Assembly: GCF_051400755.1 (NCBI RefSeq)
Contig: NZ_JBLFFL010000006.1
Span: 124,001-188,000 of the forward strand
Origin: Parapedobacter sp051400755
Lineage (GTDB): Bacteria; Bacteroidota; Bacteroidia; Sphingobacteriales; Sphingobacteriaceae
Reading direction: 5' to 3'
Length of the DNA stretch: 64,000 nt
In this document: positions 1 to 8,075 of the stretch, one piece after another
How positions within the stretch are numbered: the stretch's first letter is position 1
How the letters are laid out: every line of letters begins with the position of its first letter
The notes under the pieces: generated by a model
Databases searched by the model: none
What the model was told of the DNA's origin: nothing
What the model saw: only the letters and a program-made list of their open reading frames with translations
Made by a program: the position numbers and the translations under genes

Positions 1-30
1 ACCATCCAACCCTGTTTATTTTAATTTACG

Positions 31-38
31 TATCTTTG
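31..38 (+). promoter_or_regulatory. Bacteroidota -7 promoter box before the metal ATPase
   Basis: TATCTTTG matches the TAnnTTTG -7 consensus of the Bacteroidota housekeeping sigma factor and lies 23 bp before the ATG at 62. No good TTG -33 element is visible at the right distance. No ribosome-binding site is evident, as is usual in this phylum. Confidence 0.5.
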
Positions 39-61
39 ATGGAGTTGCAGGATCCCAACGC

Positions 62-2092
62 ATGGACGACAAGCTACTTACCGATCCGAATCACGTGCAT
101 ACCTATGACGAGCAAGGTCGCATGACCTGCTGTACGCTGGAAAACGAGATATACGAAAAAGCCGGTGCCTCCGAATTGCTGCATGACCATGCACACGATC
201 ACACATCCCATCATGGCGTGGCGCAGTCTGCCCTTCGGCTTTTCCTGCCTGCCATCGCGAGCCTCATCCTCTTGCTGCTGGCCCTCTCTTTTGACCACGG
301 ATGGATACCACGACCGGCATTTTTCGATGGTTGGATACGCCTGGTGTGGTATGCGGCGGCTTATCTTCCCGTAGGCGGACCGGTCATCCTGGAAATGTTT
401 CAAGCCTTTACCAAGAGGGAGATCTTTTCTGAATTCACGCTGATGACCATCGCCACGCTCGGTGCCTTCTTTATCGGCGAGTATCCCGAAGGCGTAGCGG
501 TGATGCTGTTTTATACCGTGGGCGAAAACCTGCAAAGCATGGCCGTTCGCCGCGCCAAGGGCAACATCAAGGCCCTACTGGATCAACGGCCGGACGAGGT
601 CACCATCCTCGATAACGACCATTTGCATACCATCAAGGCCGCGCGGGCCGGTATCGGGCAGATCCTACAGCTCAAACCGGGCGAAAAGCTGGCGCTGGAC
701 GGCGAGCTGTTTTCTGAAAGCGCTTCCTTCAACACCGCTGCATTGACCGGCGAGAGCAAGCCCGACACGAAGAAGAAGGGTGAGGTGGTATTGGCCGGCA
801 TGATCAACCTGAACACCGTTGCGCAGGTGCGCATTACCACTGCCTATGCCGATAGCAAGCTGAGTAGGATCATTGCCCTGGTGCAGGACGCTACGGCGCA
901 GAAAGCGCCCAGCGAGCTCTTCATCCGCAAGTTTGCCAAGGTCTATACACCCCTAGTGGTGCTGTTGGCCCTACTCATCACGGTGCTGCCCGTACTGTTT
1001 GTAGCCGATTACGTGTTTACCGATTGGTTGTACCGCGCACTGATCTTCTTGGTCATCTCCTGCCCCTGTGCGCTGGTCGTCTCCATTCCCCTCAGCTATT
1101 TCGGCGGTATCGGAGCCGCCAGCCGCCACGGCATCCTCTTCAAGGGCGGCAATTTCCTGGATGCACTGGCACATATCCAGCACGTGGTAATGGACAAAAC
1201 CGGCACGCTGACCAAAGGTGTATTCAAGGTGCAGGAAATCAGGATAGCCAATGGTTTTGATCAGGCCGAGATGCTTCGGTTGGCTAACGCATTGGAAAGC
1301 AATAGCACCCATCCCGTCGCTACCGCCATCCACGAGTATGTCGGCCCGGTAGATGAGCGCCTACGACTGGAGCAGGTCGAAGAAATCGCCGGTCACGGCC
1401 TGCACGCCACGGTAGAGGGCAAGCAACTCCTTGTGGGCAATTTTAAGCTGCTTGACCATTTTGGTATTGCGCATGGCGTCGATACGGGCCACATGGCCCA
1501 CACGGTCATCGCCATCGCCTACGATGGGCGGTTTGCCGGATACCTGACCATTGCCGATGAGATCAAGTCCGACGCCGCGGCGGCCATCCGCCAGCTGAAG
1601 GCCCTGGGCATTACCCCTACGATGCTCAGCGGCGACCGCCACGCTGTTGTTCAGGCCGTGGCGGGTACGCTAGCGATCGCTCATGCATATGGCGATCTGT
1701 TGCCAGAAGATAAAGCCAATAAGATCAAGGAAATGAAGTCAGCTGGCTACCGCGTTGCTTTCGTTGGAGACGGGGTTAATGATGCGCCCGTGGTGGCGCT
1801 GAGCGATGTCGGTATCGCCATGGGCGGCTTGGGCAGCGATGCCACCATCGAAACGGCCGATGTGGTTATCCAAGATGACCAGCCCGGCAAGATTCCGGTG
1901 GCGATCCGGATCGGCAGGGCCACGCGCCGTGTCGTCTGGCAAAACATCACGATGGCCTTCGTGGTGAAGGCCATTGTGCTCATCCTAGGCGCCGGTGGCC
2001 TAGCCACCATGTGGGAGGCCGTCTTTGCCGATGTGGGCGTCGCCCTACTCGCCATTGGCAATGCCATCCGCATCCAACGGATGCGTTTCTAG
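62..2092 (+). CDS. Heavy-metal translocating P1B-type ATPase (Zn/Cd/Co/Pb exporter type)
   Basis: An inner-membrane pump that couples ATP hydrolysis to export of a soft divalent metal. Every P-type hallmark is visible: TGES (229-232, actuator), the intramembrane CPC (334-336), DKTGTLT with the phosphorylated Asp (378-384), the P1B His-Pro pair (417-418) and GDGVNDAP (569-576). The CPC motif and a following SIPLS fit the Zn/Cd/Pb subgroup rather than a Cu pump; substrate is inferred. The 676-residue length is normal. There is no N-terminal CxxC HMA domain; instead residues 41-51 are His-rich (HDHAHDHTSHH) with a CysCys pair at 23-24, which may bind metal. It stands alone in the visible sequence; the gene before it lies outside the window. 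Confidence 0.95.
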   Translation: MDDKLLTDPNHVHTYDEQGRMTCCTLENEIYEKAGASELLHDHAHDHTSHHGVAQSALRLFLPAIASLILLLLALSFDHGWIPRPAFFDGWIRLVWYAAAYLPVGGPVILEMFQAFTKREIFSEFTLMTIATLGAFFIGEYPEGVAVMLFYTVGENLQSMAVRRAKGNIKALLDQRPDEVTILDNDHLHTIKAARAGIGQILQLKPGEKLALDGELFSESASFNTAALTGESKPDTKKKGEVVLAGMINLNTVAQVRITTAYADSKLSRIIALVQDATAQKAPSELFIRKFAKVYTPLVVLLALLITVLPVLFVADYVFTDWLYRALIFLVISCPCALVVSIPLSYFGGIGAASRHGILFKGGNFLDALAHIQHVVMDKTGTLTKGVFKVQEIRIANGFDQAEMLRLANALESNSTHPVATAIHEYVGPVDERLRLEQVEEIAGHGLHATVEGKQLLVGNFKLLDHFGIAHGVDTGHMAHTVIAIAYDGRFAGYLTIADEIKSDAAAAIRQLKALGITPTMLSGDRHAVVQAVAGTLAIAHAYGDLLPEDKANKIKEMKSAGYRVAFVGDGVNDAPVVALSDVGIAMGGLGSDATIETADVVIQDDQPGKIPVAIRIGRATRRVVWQNITMAFVVKAIVLILGAGGLATMWEAVFADVGVALLAIGNAIRIQRMRF

Positions 2093-2101
2093 ATTTTTTG
2101 A

Positions 2102-2109
2102 TACATTTG
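2102..2109 (+). promoter_or_regulatory. -7 promoter box before the isomerase-like gene
   Basis: TACATTTG fits TAnnTTTG exactly and lies just after the ATPase stop, 40 bp before the ATG at 2150. The transcript leader would contain the tandem 16-bp repeat described separately. Confidence 0.45.
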
Positions 2110-2113
2110 TCAG

Positions 2114-2145
2114 GTCACCAATTATAAGAGTCACCAATTATAAGA
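2114..2145 (+). repeat. Two perfect tandem copies of a 16-bp unit in a 5' leader
   Basis: GTCACCAATTATAAGA occurs twice in a row (2114-2129 and 2130-2145) with no mismatch, ending 4 bp before the start codon of the isomerase-like gene. It sits between the -7 box and the ATG, so it is transcribed. It could be a recent slippage duplication or a paired protein/RNA binding site. Confidence 0.9.
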
Positions 2146-2149
2146 TACG

Positions 2150-3031
2150 ATGTACAGGATCAACAGAAAGCAATTCCTCCAATCAACGTCGCTGCTGGCC
2201 GGCGCCTCGTTCCTTCCTGCCGCCATTTGGGCAGCGACTAAGCGGAAACCGGCTACCCACATGAAGCTGGGGCTTGTCACCTACCTCTGGGGCAAGGATT
2301 GGGATGTGCCCACGCTCATCGCAAACTGCAATGCCACCGGCATACAGGGCGTGGAATTGCGTGTAGACCATGCCCATCATGTCACCCCGGAAATGAGCAA
2401 ACAGGAGCGAATAGCCGTTAAGCAGCAATTTGGCGATAGCGCCGTGCAGCTTGTCGGCATGGGCACCAACCAACAATACGATTTTCCGGACCAGCAGGCC
2501 CTCCAGGCATCGATCGCGCGTACCAAGGAATATATCCGCCTGAGCGCCGATATCGGCGGCAGCGGTGTAAAGGTCAAACCCAATGCCTTTCATCGCGAAA
2601 TTCCACGAGAAAAGACCATGGCTCAAATCGGTGCTTCGTTAAACGAACTCGCCGCGTATGCCGCCGATTTCGGACAGCAGCTCCGCTTGGAAGTCCACGG
2701 CGAGGAAACCCAAGAGCTACCCAACATCAAAACGATCATGGACCATGCCGATCATCCCAATGCGACCGTCTGCTGGAACTGCAACCCTCAGGATTTGGAC
2801 GGCCAGGGATTCCAGCACAATTTTGATTTGGTCAAAGACCGTTTCGGGGATACCGTCCACGTGCGCGAACTCGACCGCACGGACTACCCCTACCCGGCAC
2901 TTTTGAAAAACCTAGCCGATATGGATTACAAGGGCTGGATACTGTTGGAGTGCCACACCGATCCGGCAGACAAGGTGCAGTCCATGCGGGAGCAACGGGC
3001 TGTTTTTGACCGGATGATGGCTGGGCGCTGA
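2150..3031 (+). CDS. Exported sugar phosphate isomerase/epimerase-like TIM-barrel protein
   Basis: A 293-residue member of the xylose-isomerase-like TIM-barrel superfamily. Residues 1-30 form an export signal of Tat flavour (RKQFLQ, then a hydrophobic stretch ending near AIWA), so the enzyme should work in the periplasm. Plausible metal/substrate residues lie at strand ends: GVELRVDH (68-74), LEVHGEE (180-186), CWNCNPQD (208-215) and LLECHTDP (265-272). The family interconverts keto-sugars or acts beside Gfo/Idh/MocA oxidoreductases, two of which occur elsewhere in this window; the reaction here is not known. It is probably a single-gene unit with the SRPBCC gene converging from the other strand. 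Confidence 0.8.
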   Translation: MYRINRKQFLQSTSLLAGASFLPAAIWAATKRKPATHMKLGLVTYLWGKDWDVPTLIANCNATGIQGVELRVDHAHHVTPEMSKQERIAVKQQFGDSAVQLVGMGTNQQYDFPDQQALQASIARTKEYIRLSADIGGSGVKVKPNAFHREIPREKTMAQIGASLNELAAYAADFGQQLRLEVHGEETQELPNIKTIMDHADHPNATVCWNCNPQDLDGQGFQHNFDLVKDRFGDTVHVRELDRTDYPYPALLKNLADMDYKGWILLECHTDPADKVQSMREQRAVFDRMMAGR

Positions 3032-3068
3032 CCACACGATGACCTTGCCAAGAGTGCTGGCAGCCCCG

Positions 3069-3449
3069 TCATTCCATATAAAAGTTAATCAGCGAGGCCA
3101 CGTATTCCGTGCGCCACCCATCCACGATATCATCATAGTCGTCCTCAGGGATATTGGTTTGCCTGACCTCCATGGACGTCCCCTGCTTATGCGGATGCAG
3201 CTTGATGGTCACGATAGACGGCTCGTCCTGTTCACCAAAGTACCATTGCTGCTCAATCTTCGTACCCGGTTCGAACGATAGATTCTTTCCCACAATCGCG
3301 CCGTCCCACAACGAAAATTCCGTGCCGGGCTCCGGAGACATGACCGCCTCCTCCCCCGTCCACAGCCGGATGGTATCCGCTCTGGTGAGCGCCACAAATA
3401 CCAGCTCCGGAGGAGCCGGTATAATGAAATATGCTTTATAGTCCTTCAT
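3069..3449 (-). CDS. SRPBCC (AHSA1/START-like) domain protein
   Basis: A 126-residue cytoplasmic protein without signal peptide or membrane segment. The pattern is that of the Hsp90-activator-C-terminal-like SRPBCC fold: an N-terminal strand (FIIPAPPELVFVALT), a Thr/Trp-rich central part (RLWTGEEAVM, FSLWDGAIVGKN), then EQQWYFGEQDEPSIVTI and a C-terminal helix (VDGWRTEYVASLINFYME). These proteins bind hydrophobic ligands in a cavity; no specific role is predictable. It ends 33 bp after the VWA gene begins its own stop region upstream and is transcribed in the same direction, so co-transcription behind the VWA gene is possible. Confidence 0.8.
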   Translation of the reverse strand: MKDYKAYFIIPAPPELVFVALTRADTIRLWTGEEAVMSPEPGTEFSLWDGAIVGKNLSFEPGTKIEQQWYFGEQDEPSIVTIKLHPHKQGTSMEVRQTNIPEDDYDDIVDGWRTEYVASLINFYME

Positions 3450-3482
3450 GCAGTCCGTATTACAGCGCTAAGTTATGCATTT

Positions 3483-5333
3483 TTAATGGCCTCTCGCGGC
3501 CACGTCATGATGCTTGGCCAATAACTTCGCGCTTTCCGCCAAGCGGATGAATTCCGCACGATAGCCTTCATCATCCGCCCCCCTGGCTTGTCTAGCCCGC
3601 GCCACCAGCCGATCGTAGTCCGCCTGCTGTTTATATTCCGAATTGCGCAGCAACATACCCAGCTCCGCGACAGCACTGGCAAAGCGGAAATCCGCGCTCG
3701 CCTTGATCAATTCCAGTGGCCTATCGGCTACTGCCACTTGCTGCACGCGGCTTTTATCCCCATCGGGGTCTTTATAGCGAAATTTGATGGTCGCCACTTC
3801 ATCACTAGTATGCACAGCAGGCCGTTCTTTCACCTGTTGGTACTTAAGCGGATCTACATCACCCGGAAAATTGCTCTTGACGCCCACCGGCACGATTTCA
3901 TACAGCGCGGTGACGGTATGCCCTACCCCCATGTCGCCACCCAGCTTCTCGTCATTATTGAAATCCTCTTTTTCGAGCAAGCGATTCTCATAACCCAACA
4001 GCCTGTAGGCTTGTACCTTGGCCGGGTTGAACTCCACCTGCATCTTTACATCCTTAGCGACGGTAAACAGCGTGCCACCGAATTCGGTGACCATTGCTTT
4101 ACGGGCCTCCGTGATGTTGTCGATATACGCGTAGTTGCCGTGTCCTTTGTTGGCCAGCAGTTCCATTTTGCTGTCTTTCAGATTGCCCATGCCAAAGCCC
4201 AGTACCGACAGGTTCACCCCGCTTTGCCGTTCGTTGGCAATGAACTGCTCCATATCGCCGTCGCTGGAAGCACCCACATTGAAATCCCCGTCGGAGGCCA
4301 ATATGATGCGGTTGTTGCCTCCCTTGATAAAGTGCTGCCGCGCGATGCGGTACGCTAGCTGCAGGCCCGCGCCACCCGCGGTAGATCCGCCCGCGCCGAG
4401 CGCATCGATAGCGTCCTTGATCTTGGTTTTCTGGCTTCCAGGTGTGCTTTCCAAGGCCACTCCTGCCGAACCAGCATAGGTCACGATGGCCACCTGATCG
4501 TTTTCACGCAGCTGATCCACCAGCATTTTCATCGCAGTCTGCGCGAGTGGCAGGCGGTTGATGCCCGCCATGGAGCCCGATACGTCGATAAGAAATACCA
4601 GGTTTGAAGTGGGCAACTTGTCCGTCGGCACCGATTTCGCCTTCAGGCCGATGCGCAGCAAGCGGTGCTTCGGGCTCCAAGGCGCTGCCGCCAGCTCCGT
4701 GTGGATGGCTACAGGCTCACCATTGGTCGGTCCCTTCAGATCATACTGGAAGTAATTGATCATTTCTTCGATCCGAACGGCATCTACTGGCGGCAGCTGC
4801 CCATTGTTGATGAACCGACGGAAATTGCTGTAGGAGGCCGCGTCTACGTCAATCGCAAACGTAGACAGCGGTTCATCCAACGGATTGAAGAAGCGGTTTT
4901 CCGCGAATCCCTTGTAGGATTCGGTGTTTATCGGCTGGGGCAGCCACCCGCCCCTGATCATCAAGTTCACACCTCCAGTCAATGCCGCTTGCTTTTGCGC
5001 ACCATGTCCGATCACCACCACTTCATCCAACGACATGGCCGCTGCCGTCAGCCGCACATCCAGCTTGTTTAGCTTGCCCACCTTTAGCCGCTTGGTTTCA
5101 TAGCCGATGTAGGCGAATACGAGGTATTGCCCCTTTTCGGCTTGGATGGCGTAATGCCCTTTTTTGTCCGTGCCCACCGAAGTATTCGTTCCAGCCACCT
5201 GTACATGAACACCGGCCAGTGGCGTACCGTCCGCGTCGTCGTATACCGTACCGCTAATCAAGCGGGGTTCGCTGTTCCGGTACCCCACCAGAGATACCGT
5301 CAGCAGCATTGCAAAGAAAATAGCCCTTGTCAT
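3483..5333 (-). CDS. VWA protein with N-terminal carboxypeptidase-regulatory domain and SusC-plug-like motif
   Basis: A 616-residue exported protein. Residues 1-18 form a signal peptide; 25-96 form a carboxypeptidase-D regulatory-like fold (SGTVYDDADGTPLAGVHV); 103-120 carry a segment copied from the start of SusC plug domains (DEVVVIGHG, then ALTGG); 150-220 resemble the region preceding VWA in YfbK-type proteins; a VWA domain follows with a MIDAS motif DVSGS (250-254) and a C-terminal DUF3520-like part. YfbK-like proteins are known in many Bacteroidota but their function is unclear; metal-dependent ligand binding outside the cytoplasmic membrane is likely. It is divergent, with a 79-bp gap, from the ECF sigma gene at 5413, whose partner carries the same two modules, suggesting shared regulation. 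Confidence 0.85.
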   Translation of the reverse strand: MTRAIFFAMLLTVSLVGYRNSEPRLISGTVYDDADGTPLAGVHVQVAGTNTSVGTDKKGHYAIQAEKGQYLVFAYIGYETKRLKVGKLNKLDVRLTAAAMSLDEVVVIGHGAQKQAALTGGVNLMIRGGWLPQPINTESYKGFAENRFFNPLDEPLSTFAIDVDAASYSNFRRFINNGQLPPVDAVRIEEMINYFQYDLKGPTNGEPVAIHTELAAAPWSPKHRLLRIGLKAKSVPTDKLPTSNLVFLIDVSGSMAGINRLPLAQTAMKMLVDQLRENDQVAIVTYAGSAGVALESTPGSQKTKIKDAIDALGAGGSTAGGAGLQLAYRIARQHFIKGGNNRIILASDGDFNVGASSDGDMEQFIANERQSGVNLSVLGFGMGNLKDSKMELLANKGHGNYAYIDNITEARKAMVTEFGGTLFTVAKDVKMQVEFNPAKVQAYRLLGYENRLLEKEDFNNDEKLGGDMGVGHTVTALYEIVPVGVKSNFPGDVDPLKYQQVKERPAVHTSDEVATIKFRYKDPDGDKSRVQQVAVADRPLELIKASADFRFASAVAELGMLLRNSEYKQQADYDRLVARARQARGADDEGYRAEFIRLAESAKLLAKHHDVAARGH

Positions 5334-5412
5334 AATCGTCGATTTTTTGGCGAAGGATGCACGGCTGCCGGAATTTCCATAAACCGGAAAAATAATTTAC
5401 TTTCACCCTGTA

Positions 5413-5988
5413 ATGAGCTGGTTCGGCAAGTCCAAAAAAAAAGTCGATGATGATGTCCTCCTGCAGCGCTATCGCGAGACCGGCGATCTCGCCGTATTGG
5501 GTGAACTGTTTGACGCCCACGCCGAGATGGTCTATTACGTATGCCAGCGCTACCTGCAAGACAGTGAGCGCAGCAAAGATGCCGTCATGCAGATCTTCGA
5601 GGACCTCATTCACAAGGTCAACAAGCAAGAAATCCAGCGATTCGGCAGTTGGCTATACGTGCTCAGCCGCAACCATTGCCTCATGCAGCTGCGGTCCGAC
5701 AAAAACAAGCAGCAAATTTCCATCGACGAATTTGTGGAATTTCCCATGCCCGTGCATCCGGAGGACGACGCGGAAGAAAAGGAACAGCAGCTCACCGCGC
5801 TCGAGCGCTGCATGGATACGTTACCCGAAAAACAAAAACGCAGTGTTGATTTGTTTTACTTGAATGAGAAGTGTTATAAAGAAATTGCCGACATCACAGG
5901 ATATAGCTTAAACGAAGTGAAAAGCTACATCCAAAACGGCAAGCGAAATTTAAAGTTGTGCATGGAGGCCAATCATGGAAAAGGATAA
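5413..5988 (+). CDS. ECF RNA polymerase sigma factor
   Basis: A 191-residue sigma-70 family protein with region 2 (RYRETGDLAVLGELFDAH to the DAVMQIFEDLIHKV helix, about residues 18-75) and region 4 (LPEKQKRSVDLFYLNEKCYKEIADITG, then a recognition helix ending SYIQNGKRNLK). It should direct RNA polymerase to a small regulon, plausibly including the divergent VWA gene. The stop overlaps the start of the next gene by 14 bp, the classic translationally coupled sigma/anti-sigma arrangement. This sigma is not followed by SusC/SusD, unlike the other two ECF sigmas in the window. Confidence 0.93.
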   Translation: MSWFGKSKKKVDDDVLLQRYRETGDLAVLGELFDAHAEMVYYVCQRYLQDSERSKDAVMQIFEDLIHKVNKQEIQRFGSWLYVLSRNHCLMQLRSDKNKQQISIDEFVEFPMPVHPEDDAEEKEQQLTALERCMDTLPEKQKRSVDLFYLNEKCYKEIADITGYSLNEVKSYIQNGKRNLKLCMEANHGKG

Positions 5989-7255
5989 GGTGGATGTGGA
6001 ATTGATCAGGCAGTACCTCCGGGGCGAGCTCAGCCCACGAGCGATGTATGCACTGGAGCGCCGGGCGCAGGACGACCCGGCGTTGATGGATATCATCCTC
6101 GGCATGGAAGGGGAAACGCAGGATGTACACGCGGCCAATCTCGCCGATATCCACAGGCGGATCGACCAGCGTACCCAGCGTGGCCGTACCCGCCGACTCC
6201 TTCCGTTCCAACGCTGGGCCGTAGCAGCTTCGGTGCTATTGGCACTTACCATCAGCACGCTATGGTTTATGCGACAGGACGTTCAAGAGCAAAACCAACC
6301 CGCGGTGGCCTCTGCACCGTCAGATGCCCTTGAGCAGCGCTCCGAGCGACCTGCTGCGCCCACGTCCGGTGACGCCGAGGAAGCTCCAGCCGCCAAGCAA
6401 GCGGCTCCATCAGCAGCACCTGCCAAGGAGGAGCCCGCCCAGGTGCAGCGATTAGCACGGACCACAACAGAAGGTGAAGCCGCAGCGTCGGCGCCACGCA
6501 ACAAGACCAGCAAGCCTGTCGAATCCGCTGAACGCATCCGTGATACGCAGGAAGCGGCTGTGGTTATCCGGTACGGAACTCAAAAAGCATCGACCATCAC
6601 AGGCGCTATCCACTTGCCCGAAGCCACCGCAGCCGATACCAATAAGGGACAACGCGCGGCGGCGGTAAGCGAACGCATGTCGGAGATACGCATACGCGGC
6701 GTCAGCCCCACCGGGCAGCCCGCACAACAGGCGATCATGGGCAAGGTGGTCGATCAAGAGACACAGGCACCCCTGCAAGGTGCCGTCCTGCAACTGGCGG
6801 ACAACCGCACGGTGGTCACCGACTCCACGGGTCGGTTCGTCATACGAGACCCCTCACAAACACTGACCGCGTCATATCTGGGCTACGAGCAGCAGCAAGT
6901 CAGCGTTGCAGCCCATGACAGCATCACCATTGCCCTCCGGCCCGCCGCGGCAGACCTGAGCGAAGTGGTCGTGGTGGGCTACGGCGGCGAAACGACCGGC
7001 AAACCAGAGCCGCTTGGAGGTTGGCGCGCATATAACCGCTACCTCAAACGGGGTATCAACCAGACCGAGGGAGCAACAGGCACGATCACGCTGACGTTTA
7101 CCATTGATGACGGCGGCACCCCCACCCACATCCAGGTCGTCCGCACCACGGATACAGCCCTCAGCAATCGAGCCATCCAGCTCGTGCGCGAAGGCCCGAA
7201 ATGGAAGCCCGGCAAAAATGACGAACGCGTGGCGGAGTTGCAGATAAAGTTATAA
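5975..7255 (+). CDS. Membrane anti-sigma-like protein with carboxypeptidase-regulatory and TonB C-terminal domains
   Basis: A 426-residue protein. Residues 1-75 are a cytoplasmic stretch of the size and position of an anti-sigma domain; 81-99 (WAVAASVLLALTISTLWFM) are a single membrane helix; 105-190 are an Ala/Pro/Glu-rich periplasmic linker. Then comes a plug-like segment (VVIRYGTQKASTITGA, 196-211), a carboxypeptidase-D regulatory domain (254-325), a second plug-like motif (SEVVVVGYG, 329-337) and a TonB-type C-terminal domain (350-426, with GTITLTFTIDDGG and GPKWKPG). It overlaps the sigma gene by 14 bp, so it very likely controls that sigma. FecR is absent: this is a different architecture from the FecR proteins at 41 and 44 kb. 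The TonB end could touch an outer-membrane partner. Confidence 0.8.
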   Translation: MEKDKVDVELIRQYLRGELSPRAMYALERRAQDDPALMDIILGMEGETQDVHAANLADIHRRIDQRTQRGRTRRLLPFQRWAVAASVLLALTISTLWFMRQDVQEQNQPAVASAPSDALEQRSERPAAPTSGDAEEAPAAKQAAPSAAPAKEEPAQVQRLARTTTEGEAAASAPRNKTSKPVESAERIRDTQEAAVVIRYGTQKASTITGAIHLPEATAADTNKGQRAAAVSERMSEIRIRGVSPTGQPAQQAIMGKVVDQETQAPLQGAVLQLADNRTVVTDSTGRFVIRDPSQTLTASYLGYEQQQVSVAAHDSITIALRPAAADLSEVVVVGYGGETTGKPEPLGGWRAYNRYLKRGINQTEGATGTITLTFTIDDGGTPTHIQVVRTTDTALSNRAIQLVREGPKWKPGKNDERVAELQIKL

Positions 7256-7296
7256 GCTAGTCATTTCCGAGATTCGCCCGCGTAAAAAAAAGACTG

Positions 7297-7304
7297 TATT
7301 TTTG
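7297..7304 (+). promoter_or_regulatory. -7 promoter box deciding the SDR start
   Basis: TATTTTTG fits TAnnTTTG and lies 18 bp before the ATG at 7323. It covers the alternative TTG start at 7302, so translation from 7302 would need a transcript starting upstream; the ATG at 7323 is preferred. Confidence 0.5.
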
Positions 7305-7322
7305 CGGTTCAGTCATGACGAT

Positions 7323-8036
7323 ATGGAATTAAAAGGAAAGAATGCGATCATTACCGGTGGCGGCCGTGGCCTAGGGAAAGCCGTAGCGCTGACGTTAGCC
7401 AGCGAAGGTGTCAATATCGGAATAACAGGACGCCATGCGGGTAACCTCGCGGCTACTGTCGAAGAACTCAAAAAGCTGGGCATTGCGGCATATTATGCTG
7501 TATTTCCGGTCGACCAATCGGTACCGGTTGCCAACGGCATTGCCGAGCTTGCCGAAAAGCTGGGCGGTGTGGATATCCTCATCAACAATGCGGGTATAGC
7601 AACATTCGCGTCGGTTGAAGACATGCCCATCGATGAGTGGGAACAAATTATCCAGACAAACCTGTTTGGCGTATACTACGCGTCGAAAGCCGTTATACCC
7701 TTGCTCAAACAGCGCGGCGAAGGAGATATTGTCAACATCGCATCGACCGCAGGTCTGAAAGGGACGCCTAATATGTCGGCATATTGCGCATCCAAGGCGG
7801 CTGTTATCGCCTTCTCGCAGTCATTAATGGCTGAGCTGCGCAAGAGCAATATCCGGGTTTTCACGCTTACGCCGAGCACTATTGCGACAGATTTGAGTAT
7901 CGAACGCGGCCTTACAGACGGAAATCCCGAAAAGGTGCTGCAGCCCGAAGATTTTGCCGAATGGGTCAGGGACATGCTGAAAATGAAGCGGCGGGCGCTC
8001 ATTGCTAACGGCTCCATTTTCTCTACCAATCCGTAA
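7323..8036 (+). CDS. Short-chain dehydrogenase/reductase (SDR), 3-ketoacyl-ACP reductase-like
   Basis: A classical SDR of about 237 residues from this start. It begins MELKGKNAIITGGGRGLGKA, giving the Rossmann cofactor motif TGGGxGxG; NNAG follows (INNAGIA), then the catalytic Ser in IVNIASTAG and the YxxxK pair in YCASKAA. The length and motifs resemble FabG-type NAD(P)H-dependent reductases, but many such SDRs act on other alcohols or ketones, so the substrate is unknown. A reading frame extends to a TTG at 7302, but the promoter box at 7297-7304 argues for the ATG used here. It converges with the EamA transporter gene. Confidence 0.9.
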   Translation: MELKGKNAIITGGGRGLGKAVALTLASEGVNIGITGRHAGNLAATVEELKKLGIAAYYAVFPVDQSVPVANGIAELAEKLGGVDILINNAGIATFASVEDMPIDEWEQIIQTNLFGVYYASKAVIPLLKQRGEGDIVNIASTAGLKGTPNMSAYCASKAAVIAFSQSLMAELRKSNIRVFTLTPSTIATDLSIERGLTDGNPEKVLQPEDFAEWVRDMLKMKRRALIANGSIFSTNP

Positions 8037-8075
8037 AGCGCCATTTTATACGCAGATCACCTTACTGGGCCTCCG

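Noticed and set aside
3588..4358. 256-codon plus-strand frame inside the VWA gene
   Set aside because: Antisense to an intact VWA domain with MIDAS motif; composition is His/Arg-rich as expected from a complementary frame.
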